Part shown: positions 1 to 7,266 of the stretch, in pieces | Position numbering within the stretch: the first letter of the stretch is position 1 | Layout: every line of letters begins with the position of its first letter | NCBI GenBank assembly: GCA_013306675.1 | Contig: JABLUY010000367.1 | Coordinates: 1 to 26,061 of the forward strand | Reading direction: 5' to 3' | Origin: Thraustochytrium sp. TN22 | Taxonomy: Eukaryota > Sar > Bigyra > Thraustochytrida > Thraustochytriidae | DNA length: 26,061 bases | The notes under the pieces: model-generated | Seen by the model: only the letters and a program-made list of their open reading frames with translations | Databases searched by the model: none | What the model was told of the DNA's origin: nothing | Translations under genes and position numbers: made by a program

Positions 1-217
1 AGGCTCTCACGGCACAGATCTGTGCCGGAAGGCTCTCACGGCACAGATCTGTGCCGGAAGGCTCTCACGGCACAGATCTGTGCCGGAAGGCTCTCACGGC
101 ACAGATCTGTGCCTTAAGGCTCGCTGCACAGACCTTACGGCACAGTTCTTACGGCACAGACAAGGCTTACGGCACAAATTCCTGTGCCGTAAGGCTTACG
201 GCACAGATCTATGCCCC
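1..217. repeat. 29-bp tandem repeat with embedded 16-bp palindrome
   Basis: Four head-to-tail 29-bp units start at 1, 30, 59 and 88. The first three are identical and the fourth diverges only at its end. Each contains the perfect 16-bp palindrome GGCACAGATCTGTGCC. From about 117 to 217 the array decays into variants of cttacggcaca, partly inverted. The units abut directly with no unique spacers. The array touches the window edge, so its full length is unknown. It lies about 90 bp beyond the stop of the minus-strand gene ending at 306 and could fall in that gene's 3' flank. Its function is unknown. Confidence 0.9.
162..197. repeat. Inverted repeat at the decayed end of the array
   Basis: Two 15-nt arms (162-176 and 183-197) flank the 6-nt spacer aattcc and pair with one mismatch; the inner 8 bp (ACGGCACA / TGTGCCGT) are perfect. 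It could form a cruciform in DNA or a hairpin in a read-through transcript of the minus-strand gene. It is probably a rearranged relative of the palindromic 29-bp unit. Confidence 0.7.
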
Positions 218-305
218 AAGTTGAAATCTGAGGGTTAGAAAAAAGTGACTTCGTTGCTTTTGAGCGCGGCGCGTGATTGTGCCGCAGCGATACTCTTTCG
301 AATAT

Positions 306-3300
306 TTAAATGTCGTCGTAGTCGACGCGCGCGTAGCACCAGGCGCGCTTCGAGGGCTTGTAGGACGTCATGGGCGCCTTGAAGAGCTCGCAGCGACCGT
401 AGCGATCGTCCCACTTTTCGGTCGAGGGGTACTCGACCTCGTGCTTGGTCCAGTCGATGTACTGGAACTCGTAGGCTTCGCAGCCGTAGGACTTCTTGCA
501 CTTGGCCTGGCATTCCTCCTTCATGCACGGCATGCTCGCGTCGCAGACGGCCTCGTAGTCACCCGTGCCACCGGGCATGTGGTACGTGCTGGGCAGGCGG
601 CAGTATCCCGGACCCACCAGTTGGAAGTAGTCGCCCTTGGCAGGCTTCGGGTTGGACGGCGTCATGCCGCCGCCCGAGTAGCGGTAGCACTTGTTGTAGT
701 TGTGAGTGGTGAGCATCCTCCAGCAGGACACGTCGTCGTACGGCGCGGTGTACCTCATGACCTTTTTGTGCAGCTCGCACTTGTACGTCTTCTCCTGGTA
801 CTCGACACCCTTGCACCAGTCTTCGTTGTCGTAGCAAAGCTTCTTGCAGTCGTCCAGGTGGTAGATGCCGGGGTACGTCTCGTAATCGCCGTTGCCCATG
901 ACGCCGCCGTCCTGGGGACGGTCCGAACGGCACGCGCCATCGCCGGTCTTCTTGAACCACGGGCACGTGTGGTACCAGCCGCGCGTCGATGCCTCCTGCT
1001 GGACGAAGGAGTCCGGGCCCTCGTCATCGGGGTCCTCCTGCGCGAGGTTCTTTTGCAGGGGCATCTTGTCGTCGACGATGATGGGATAGAAGCACTTGTG
1101 GAGCTTCTTGGTGTTGTAGACATCGTAGCACGAGACACCCGGCTTGTACTTGTAGGCCTTCATCTCGGTCTTGTGCAGCTCGCACTTGTGCTGCTTGTAG
1201 TCATACTCGATGCCTTGGCACCAAGAGGAGTACTGGCCGACGCAGAGGTCCTTGCACTCGTAAATAGAATGGATGCCGTACTTGACCTCGTAGTGTCCGG
1301 TGCCATAGGGCTCGCCATACCAGTACCTTTCGCGACAGTAGCCCGAGCCGACCTTCTTGAAGGCCTTGCACGTGACGTCGTGGTAGCCCTTGTAGCCCAG
1401 CGGGTACTCTGTCTCCTTTTTGTTCTGGGCCAGCTCCTCCTCGAACCTCTCCGCCACCTCCGCGACAGTCTCCGCTTCAGCATCCTGCTGGTCGAGCAGC
1501 TTCGGCTGGCGCTTCGGCTTGGGCGCCGCTCCTTCGGCCGCGGTCTGGATGAAGTAGTCCGGGCGCTCCGCCTCATCCTGGACCAGCGACATGATGTGGT
1601 AGTAGCACTTGGACTCGTCCCGGGTCTTGTAGAGGTCGTAGCACACAACCCCCTTCTTGTACTTGTAGGCTTTCATGTTCTTTTTGTGCAGCTCGCACTT
1701 GTAGGCCTTCTTGTTGTACTCAAAGCCCGTGCACCACGAATACGTGAGGGCACACAGGTACTTGCAGTCCTCGAGCGTGTACACCGGGTACGAGGTCTCG
1801 TACTCGCCGGTGCCGTATGGCTCGCCATATTGGTAGGTCTCGCGGCAGTAGCCATCGCCGACCTTGCGGTAGGCCTTGCACTTGCTGTAGGAGGAGCTCT
1901 TTGCTGTCTCCGCCACCTCCGCGACAGTCTCCGCTTCAGCATCCTGCTGGTCGAGCAGCTTCGGCTGGCGCTTCGGCTTGGGCGCCGCTCCTTCGGCCGC
2001 GGTCTGGATGAAGTAGTCCGGGCGCTCCGCCTCATCCTGGACCAGCGACATGATGTGGTAGTAGCACTTGGACTCGTCCCGGGTCTTGTAGAGGTCGTAG
2101 CACACAACCCCCTTCTTGTACTTGTAGGCTTTCATGTTCTTTTTGTGCAGCTCGCACTTGTAGGCCTTCTTGTTGTACTCAAAGCCCGTGCACCACGAAT
2201 ACGTGAGGGCACACAGGTACTTGCAGTCCTCGAGCGTGTACACCGGGTACGAGGTCTCGTACTCGCCGGTGCCGTATGGCTCGCCATATTGGTAGGTCTC
2301 GCGGCAGTAGCCATCGCCGACCTTGCGGTAGGCCTTGCACTTGCTGTAGGAGGAGCTCTTTGCTGTCTCCGCCACCTCCGCGACAGTCTCCGCTTCAGCA
2401 TCCTGCTGGACGAGCAGCGTCGGCTTGCGCTTCGGCTTGGGCGCCGCTCCTTCGGCCGCGGTCTGGATGAAGTAGTCCGGGCGCTCCGCCTCATCCTGGA
2501 CCAGCGACATGATGTGGTAGTAGCACTTGGACTCGTCCCGGGTCTTGTAGAGGTCGTAGCACACAACCCCTTTCTTGTACTTGTAGGCTTTCATGTTCTT
2601 TTTGTGCAGCTCGCACTTGTAGGCCTTCTTGTTGTACTCAAAGCCCGTGCACCACGAATACGTGAGGGCACACAGGTACTTGCAGTCCTCGAGCGTGTAC
2701 ACCGGGTACGAGGTCTCGTACTCGCCGGTGCCGTATGGCTCGCCATATTGGTAGGTCTCGCGGCAGTAGCCATCGCCGACCTTGCGGTAGGCCTTGCACT
2801 TGCTGTAGGAGGAGCTCTGTTCTGTCTGCATGAAGTCCTCTGCCTGGATGAGCAGCTTGGGCAGGGGCGGCGGGCTCGGGTCTTCATCTTCTTCCTCCTC
2901 CTCCTCCGGCAGCGGCGGCGTGTTGGGCGCCAGGGGCGACGGGCCCAGGTCTTCCTCCTCGTCTTCCTCGTCCTCCTCCGGCGTGTTGGGCGGTAGGGGC
3001 GGCGGGCCCTGGTCTTCCTCCTCGTCTTCCTCCTCCTCCTCCTCCGGCGTGTTGGGCGGCAGGGGCGACGGGCCCAGGTCTTCATCCTCGTCTTCCTTGT
3101 CCTCCTCCGGCGTGTTGGGCGGCAGGGGCGGCGGGCCCGGGTCTTCCTCCTCGTCTTCCTCCTCCTCCTCCTCCTCCGGCGTGTTGGGCGGCAGGGGCGA
3201 CGGGCCCAGGTCTTCATCCTCGTCTTCCTCGTCCTCCTCCGGCAGCGGCGGCGGCGTGTTGGGCGGCAGGGGCGGCGGGCCCGGGCCTTCCTCCTCCGGC

Positions 3301-3893
3301 AGCGGCGGCGGCGTGTTGGGCGGCAGGGGCGGCGGGCCCGGGCCCAGCTCCGGCCGCGGGGGAAGGGGGGGAGGCGGCGGAGGCGGAGGCGGCAGCGGTG
3401 GCGTGCCTACGCACTTGGTGTAGTCCTTGGTCATGTAGACGTCGTAGCAACCGACACCGTATGCGGGCTTGTACGCCTTCATCTCCGTCCAGTGCAGCTC
3501 GCACTTCTTCTTCATCCAGTCATACTCGATGCCCTTGCAACGCATCTTGCTCACGCAGAGCTCCTTGCACTCTTGGAGCGAATCGACGTACACCAAGTCG
3601 TACTCTCCAGTCCCGTACGGGTATCCGTACGAGGTGTAACCCATGCGGCAGTACCCCTTGCCCACCTGCTTGAACGCCTTGCACTTGAGGCTTATCTCCG
3701 GCAGCTCCTCGTCCTCGCCCTCGTCCTCGTCATCCGTGTCCGTCGCCTGCGCCATGCTCTCCTCCGCGTCCGCCTCCGCAATGGAGGCCTTGAGCTGGTT
3801 AAGCGTCGCCGTGCGCAGGCTGGTCGCCTCGCCCTGCGCCGCCAGCAGCGCCAGCAGCACCACCGCGAAGCACGCCTGCGCCTTCATCGCCAT
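306..3893 (-). CDS. Secreted seven-module Cys-rich (Apple/PAN-like) repeat protein, gene 1
   Basis: Predicted secreted protein of 1195 residues from the Met at 3893. The frame stays open to a Met at 3971, but 3893 puts a signal peptide (core CFAVVLLALLAAQGEA) at the N-terminus; a Met at 3887 is also possible. Cys-rich modules lie at about residues 71-161, 366-457, 519-610, 672-763, 842-934, 977-1069 and 1098-1195. The first five share CKA[FY]K/R.VG.GYCR, YGTG, a C...C pair, C.G.EY, CELH or KCELH, MKAYK and CYD. The sixth (WYHTC start) and seventh (GPGYCR start, RCELF) are variants that recur at the end of gene 3. Modules 2-4 are nearly identical. Residues about 162-360 are a Pro and Asp/Glu linker; other linkers carry PDYFIQ. 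The Cys spacing recalls Apple/PAN adhesion domains, but that is my inference. A role in surface coat, adhesion or carbohydrate binding is plausible but not shown. No catalytic motif or transmembrane anchor is seen. Confidence 0.88.
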   Translation of the reverse strand: MAMKAQACFAVVLLALLAAQGEATSLRTATLNQLKASIAEADAEESMAQATDTDDEDEGEDEELPEISLKCKAFKQVGKGYCRMGYTSYGYPYGTGEYDLVYVDSLQECKELCVSKMRCKGIEYDWMKKKCELHWTEMKAYKPAYGVGCYDVYMTKDYTKCVGTPPLPPPPPPPPPLPPRPELGPGPPPLPPNTPPPLPEEEGPGPPPLPPNTPPPLPEEDEEDEDEDLGPSPLPPNTPEEEEEEEDEEEDPGPPPLPPNTPEEDKEDEDEDLGPSPLPPNTPEEEEEEDEEEDQGPPPLPPNTPEEDEEDEEEDLGPSPLAPNTPPLPEEEEEEDEDPSPPPLPKLLIQAEDFMQTEQSSSYSKCKAYRKVGDGYCRETYQYGEPYGTGEYETSYPVYTLEDCKYLCALTYSWCTGFEYNKKAYKCELHKKNMKAYKYKKGVVCYDLYKTRDESKCYYHIMSLVQDEAERPDYFIQTAAEGAAPKPKRKPTLLVQQDAEAETVAEVAETAKSSSYSKCKAYRKVGDGYCRETYQYGEPYGTGEYETSYPVYTLEDCKYLCALTYSWCTGFEYNKKAYKCELHKKNMKAYKYKKGVVCYDLYKTRDESKCYYHIMSLVQDEAERPDYFIQTAAEGAAPKPKRQPKLLDQQDAEAETVAEVAETAKSSSYSKCKAYRKVGDGYCRETYQYGEPYGTGEYETSYPVYTLEDCKYLCALTYSWCTGFEYNKKAYKCELHKKNMKAYKYKKGVVCYDLYKTRDESKCYYHIMSLVQDEAERPDYFIQTAAEGAAPKPKRQPKLLDQQDAEAETVAEVAERFEEELAQNKKETEYPLGYKGYHDVTCKAFKKVGSGYCRERYWYGEPYGTGHYEVKYGIHSIYECKDLCVGQYSSWCQGIEYDYKQHKCELHKTEMKAYKYKPGVSCYDVYNTKKLHKCFYPIIVDDKMPLQKNLAQEDPDDEGPDSFVQQEASTRGWYHTCPWFKKTGDGACRSDRPQDGGVMGNGDYETYPGIYHLDDCKKLCYDNEDWCKGVEYQEKTYKCELHKKVMRYTAPYDDVSCWRMLTTHNYNKCYRYSGGGMTPSNPKPAKGDYFQLVGPGYCRLPSTYHMPGGTGDYEAVCDASMPCMKEECQAKCKKSYGCEAYEFQYIDWTKHEVEYPSTEKWDDRYGRCELFKAPMTSYKPSKRAWCYARVDYDDI
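1451..2818 (-). repeat. 459-bp in-frame tandem triplication inside gene 1
   Basis: Three consecutive copies have a period of exactly 459 bp (153 codons), each encoding one Cys module plus its PDYFIQ and Ala/Glu linker. The copies differ by only a few bases. The clearest differences are near 2410-2430 in the copy closest to the 5' end of the gene (aggacgagcagcgtcggcttgc-type changes against its sisters) and one base near 2572. Synonymous sites are also almost unchanged, so the copies are either young or kept alike by gene conversion. Confidence 0.92.
2861..3405 (-). repeat. Coding minisatellite for Pro-rich/acidic linker of gene 1
   Basis: About eight imperfect units of roughly 57-76 bp each encode G-P-[PS]-P-L-P-P-N-T-P followed by a run of Asp/Glu. 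The anchor gtgttgggcggcaggggc recurs at irregular intervals while the gag/gac-rich part varies in length. The array stays in frame, giving an extended, highly negative spacer of about 200 residues between module 1 and the triplicated modules. Confidence 0.88.
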
Positions 3894-3898
3894 GATTT

Positions 3899-3920
3899 CT
3901 CCAGCGCAAGAGCGCTGGAG
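3899..3920 (-). promoter_or_regulatory. 9-bp hairpin just upstream of gene 1 start codon
   Basis: Perfect 9-bp GC-rich arms CTCCAGCGC and GCGCTGGAG flank a 4-nt loop. On the minus strand the stem ends five bases before the ATG at 3893. If it lies in the mRNA leader it could slow scanning or start selection. It also lies within the in-frame extension from the Met at 3971. The structure is visible; any regulatory role is inference. Confidence 0.45.
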
Positions 3921-3947
3921 GACGACTGCGTTGATCGATTCGGGTTT

Positions 3948-3983
3948 GCAGTGCAGTGCAGTGCAGTGCATGCAGTGCAGTGC
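3948..3983. repeat. GCAGT pentanucleotide microsatellite
   Basis: About seven copies of gcagt, interrupted once by gcatgc, lie about 55 bp upstream of the gene 1 start codon in its promoter or 5' leader. Such a tract is prone to length change. Confidence 0.85.
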
Positions 3984-5018
3984 GTTGCTGTGCCGCGCGC
4001 CGGCCGCGGCCCGGGGACTCGCTCGGCCCAGCGTCGAAGCCGCCCGCAGCAGCCCGTCCAGCGTGGATCTTGATCTTGTTCGGTCCTCCGGCTTGCTCGC
4101 TGCAGCTTCACGCGCGTCGCCGCCTCAGGCTCCTCGTCGCCCGGCTGCATTTTCCCGTCGGGCTCCGCGTCCGACTCGCGCGTCCGCGTCTGAGCGAGAG
4201 CGCAGGGCCCACGAGCGCGAGCGTGACGAGCGCGAGCGCTCGAGGAGACGGAGATGTAGGCCGGCGCCGGCGTGCGTGCATGTACAGGCCATGCAAGCAG
4301 CACAGGCGTGGCACGGCGCCCGCGCGTGGTCACGTTCCGGAATGCAAGGGTGGCGGGACGACGGCGCCAGGCCGCGAGGACCCGGCGAAAGCACCAGCTT
4401 CAGTGGTACTGGTATTACTCACAGTCAGAGCAAGAGGAGCCAAGAGGAGCAGAATCTCAGCAGAGCAGCGAGAGCTCGATCGCGATGAGGTACGAAGCAA
4501 CTTACGGCGCAGCTGCCGGCCGGCACAAGTCGAAAGTAGCGCGTGGCTGCAAAAGAGTCTCTTCGATCGCCGCGCGACCCGGACGTCAAGCGCCCGGCAC
4601 AAGTCCCGGCCCGAACGGGCCGCAAGCAGTCCGCGTCGAGACCGGTTCGCGCAGGATCCTGCGGTGTGCGTTGCTTCTGTGTGGCACGTGAGCAGCTTGC
4701 TCGGCTGGCCTCGGCTGGCCTCGGCTACGGCCAGATGCAGTGGGCGGTAGAGCAGGCGATGGCCGGCCCGCGGGCCGACGCGGAGGCCATGCCTGGCAAC
4801 GCGCAGGTGACGCCTGGCGACGCGAAAGGGGGACCCGGTGGAGCTGGCGGCTGCCAGTGGAGCGAGCCTGACGCGGAAGGGTATCGCATGTAGAGCGCGC
4901 TGCAATGTCAACACAGGATCTTTGCTCGTTGCTCAAGGTGCACAAGGCTGACGCGATCAGCCGCATCCGCCGCATCTTGCATAGCCTTATGTTTGTTTCC
5001 TAAGGTTGTTCGTCACGC
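3984..5018. other. Gene-poor spacer upstream of gene 1
   Basis: About 1 kb of GC-rich sequence should include the gene 1 promoter (minus strand). Open frames here encode low-complexity Arg/Ala/Ser-rich translations with no recognisable domain, and several overlap on both strands, as expected from GC bias. I see no TATA box, tRNA or rRNA. Confidence 0.6.
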
Positions 5019-5029
5019 GCTAGCCTTGC

Positions 5030-5445
5030 GCCAGCCGCGGTCCGAGGGCTTGGAGGCGGCCATGGGCATCTTGAAAAGATCGCCGCGGCCGCAGCGATTC
5101 CTCTTGGGTCTGCTCCTGCACGAAGTAATCATTGCGGGCCTCGTCGGCTTTTTAAAATGCACAAGGCACTTTGCTCTGGCTGGCGAACTCGTTGGACTTC
5201 AGGAGCGGGTCGACCGGAACGGTGCACCTGAGCGCCCTCTTGATGCGGTAAACGTCATAGCACAAAACGTCATCTCTGGACGCCTTCATCTCCTTTGTGT
5301 GCAGCCTGCACTGACATTTCACTTTGTGGAACTCGACGCTCTTGCAGCCTGGCCTCTCACACCACTGCACGTTGAGGTGCCAAGGTGATTCAATGATGGG
5401 ACCAGCACATAGGTACCCCATTGGTACCCGTACCTGGTTCCACCA
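5030..5445 (-). pseudogene. Decayed copy of the secreted Cys-rich module family
   Basis: Read on the minus strand, three pieces match the family but lie in different frames or behind stops. First, from about 5440, RYGYQWGTYVLVPSL resembles the module 1 segment YGYPYGTGEYDLV. A one-base frame change follows near 5374. Then WCERPGCKSVEF, RLHTKEMKAS and LCYDVY match the WC.GIEY, CELH, MKAYK and CYDVY landmarks. After an in-frame stop at 5152-5154, NDYFVQEQ matches the gene 3 linker PDYFVQEQ. A second frame change then gives GDLFKMPMAASKPSDRGW, which matches the gene 3 C-terminus (CELFKKPMTAYKPSDRAW). The WYHTC module between them is missing. No signal peptide or intact start is visible. This is best read as a fourth family member lost by deletion and frameshifts. 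Confidence 0.8.
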
Positions 5446-5460
5446 CCCGACCACCACCAC

Positions 5461-6015
5461 CCTTTGATGCGCAGCAACATCCCGGGGTCAAGGGAGTTGC
5501 GGTGGCGCGCCCAGAAGCGCGCAGGAGCAAGGAGCGTGGAATCGGCGAGGGATCCGCATCGCGCCTGCGTTTGCCTGTTTGCCTGCTCGCGTCGAGCGTG
5601 TACGATACGCACAGCTCGCGTGTGAGTGCTGCAGCGCTGCCGCAGCCAAGCCCTCGGCGCACTGCGGAAAAGTGCCGGCGGGCGGGATTCTTAAGCCGAT
5701 TCGGCTCGAGCCAACTCGAGTCGCCGGAACAAGCGTGCATGTGGCCGACCAGCTTGACTGCCAGTTTTGAGTAGAATAGAAATGACGTTGGAAATGAATT
5801 CTTCGGATCTTCTACTGGAGAAGTCCTCTTGCAGGCCTCAGGATGCAGGCCTCAGGATGCAGGCCTCAGGATGCAGGGCTCAGGATGCAGGGCTCAGGAT
5901 GGAGGCCTCAGATGTCGGTGGAATGCGCACGCAGCATGGGCGCTCTTGTTGCACGATGCTCACCTACACCTCCGTCCTCGTTGGCCTTGTCCTGGAGGGG
6001 GAGAGTCCGACCATT
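5461..6015. other. Spacer between decayed copy and gene 2
   Basis: This interval holds the 3' flank of gene 2 and what would have been the upstream region of the decayed copy. Apart from the 14-bp minisatellite at 5831-5913 I see no gene, RNA or conserved motif. The open frames are Arg/Ser-rich and unconvincing. Confidence 0.6.
5831..5913. repeat. 14-bp minisatellite (gcaggcctcaggat)
   Basis: Six head-to-tail units of 14 bp: three identical, two with one shared substitution (gcagggctcaggat) and a final diverged unit. It lies about 100 bp past the stop codon of gene 2, probably in its 3' flank. Confidence 0.92.
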
Positions 6016-7266
6016 CTAAGAAAAGTCCTCCTCCTTTGCCTCCTCCTGGAAAAAGGAAGTGTGGCCGGGTTGAAAGAAGCACTTGTACGGCTTCCTGGTG
6101 TATTTGACATCGTAGCACGAGACGCCCGGCTGGTGCTTGTAGGCCTTCATCTCCGTCCGATGCAGCTCGCACTTGTTCTGCTTGTAGTCATACTCAATGC
6201 CCTTGCACCATGACGAATACTTGCCCAGGCACATTTCCTTGCACTCGTTCATGGCGTGGACGCCATGCTTGACGACGGGGTGCCCCTTACCGTACGGTTC
6301 GCCGTGTACAAACTTCTCACGGCAGTAGCCCGAGCCGATGCGCTTGAAGGTCTTGCACCGGGGGCTGCTGTAGCCGCTGCCGCCATGGCTGCCGCCATGG
6401 CTGCCACCGTCATAGCCTCCATTGTGGCCGCCATGGCTGCCGTGACGCTGAAGGAGCTCCGCATCGCCCTCATCGTCGTCGTCCATGTCTTCTTCGTCGT
6501 CCTCATCCTCCACTTCCTCCTCCGCTTCGTCCTGCTGCTGCTGCTGCTGCCACATCTCGTTCGTCGCCTGCGCCATGTCACTCTCCGCCTCCATTACCTC
6601 CTCCTGCAAGAAGGAAGAGTGGCTGGGTTGAAAGAAGCACTTGTGCGGCTTCCTGGTGTATTTGACATCGTAGCACGAGACGCCCGGCTGGTGCTTGTAG
6701 GCCTTCATCTCCGTCCGATGCAGCTCGCACTTGTTCTGCTTGTAGTCATACTCAATGCCCTTGCACCATGACGAATACTTGCCCAGGCACATTTCCTTGC
6801 ACTCGTTCATGGAGTGGACGCCATGCTTGACGACGGGGTGCCCCTTACCGTACGGTTCGCCGTGTACAAACTTCTCACGGCAGTAGCCCGAGCCGATGCG
6901 CTTGAAGGTCTTGCACCGGGGGCTGCTGTAGCCGCTGCCGCCATGGCTGCCACCGTCATAGCCTCCATTGTGGCCGCCATGGCTGCCGTGACGCTGAAGG
7001 AGCTCCGCATCGCCCTCATCGTCATCGTCCATGTCTTCGTCCTCGTCCTCGTCCTCGTCCTCCTCCGCTTCGTCCTGCTGCTGCTGCTGCTGCCACATCT
7101 CGTTCGTCGCCTGCGCCATGTCACTCTCCGCGTCCGCCTGTTCGATGGACGCCTTGAGCTCCTGGAGCATCTCACTCCGCAGGCTGTTCGCCTCGCCCTG
7201 CGCCGCCAGGACAGCCACCAGCACCGCCGCGAGCCACACCCGGGTCTTGCCCTTCATCATCATCAT
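6016..7266 (-). CDS. Secreted two-module Cys-rich (Apple/PAN-like) repeat protein, gene 2
   Basis: Predicted secreted protein of 416 residues from the first of four consecutive ATG codons (7255-7266). The frame is open upstream to 7431, but that stretch looks non-coding. A signal peptide (WLAAVLVAVLAAQGEA) is followed by NSLR and the same post-signal segment as genes 1 and 3. Two nearly identical halves follow, each with AESDMAQATNEMW, a poly-Gln run, a long Asp/Glu run, a Gly/His-rich stretch (HGSHGGHNGGYDGGSHGGS) and a Cys module (about residues 118-210 and 304-396) with CKTFKRIGSGYCR, KCELHRTEMKAYK and CYD. Unlike genes 1 and 3 it has YGKG for YGTG and lacks the two C-terminal variant modules, ending soon after module 2. 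It may be a truncated relative or a distinct short form. The His/Gly and acidic runs could bind cations, but this is speculation. Confidence 0.87.
   Translation of the reverse strand: MMMMKGKTRVWLAAVLVAVLAAQGEANSLRSEMLQELKASIEQADAESDMAQATNEMWQQQQQQDEAEEDEDEDEDEDMDDDDEGDAELLQRHGSHGGHNGGYDGGSHGGSGYSSPRCKTFKRIGSGYCREKFVHGEPYGKGHPVVKHGVHSMNECKEMCLGKYSSWCKGIEYDYKQNKCELHRTEMKAYKHQPGVSCYDVKYTRKPHKCFFQPSHSSFLQEEVMEAESDMAQATNEMWQQQQQQDEAEEEVEDEDDEEDMDDDDEGDAELLQRHGSHGGHNGGYDGGSHGGSHGGSGYSSPRCKTFKRIGSGYCREKFVHGEPYGKGHPVVKHGVHAMNECKEMCLGKYSSWCKGIEYDYKQNKCELHRTEMKAYKHQPGVSCYDVKYTRKPYKCFFQPGHTSFFQEEAKEEDFS
6028..7134 (-). repeat. 558-bp in-frame duplication forming the body of gene 2
   Basis: Two copies have a 558-bp (186-codon) period, seen for example at the matching sites 6256 and 6814. 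Most differences are small in-frame length changes in the acidic run and one extra SHGG block in the downstream copy. The poly-Gln tracts (ctg runs near 6532-6552 and 7076-7096) are kept in both. The unit differs from the gene 1 unit in including the acidic and Gly/His linker. Confidence 0.9.

Noticed and set aside
1-217. CRISPR array
   Set aside because: Units abut directly with no unique spacers, and the context is eukaryotic.
273-2996. 907-codon plus-strand open frame antisense to gene 1
   Set aside because: Its internal repeats mirror the gene 1 triplication, its translation is a Leu/Val/Arg-rich mirror of the minus-strand codons, and it has no domain; the minus strand has a signal peptide and conserved modules.
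3894-3971. Longer N-terminus for gene 1 from the Met at 3971
   Set aside because: It would put 26 residues partly encoded by a GCAGT microsatellite and a hairpin ahead of the signal peptide; genes 2 and 3 begin directly at their signal peptides.
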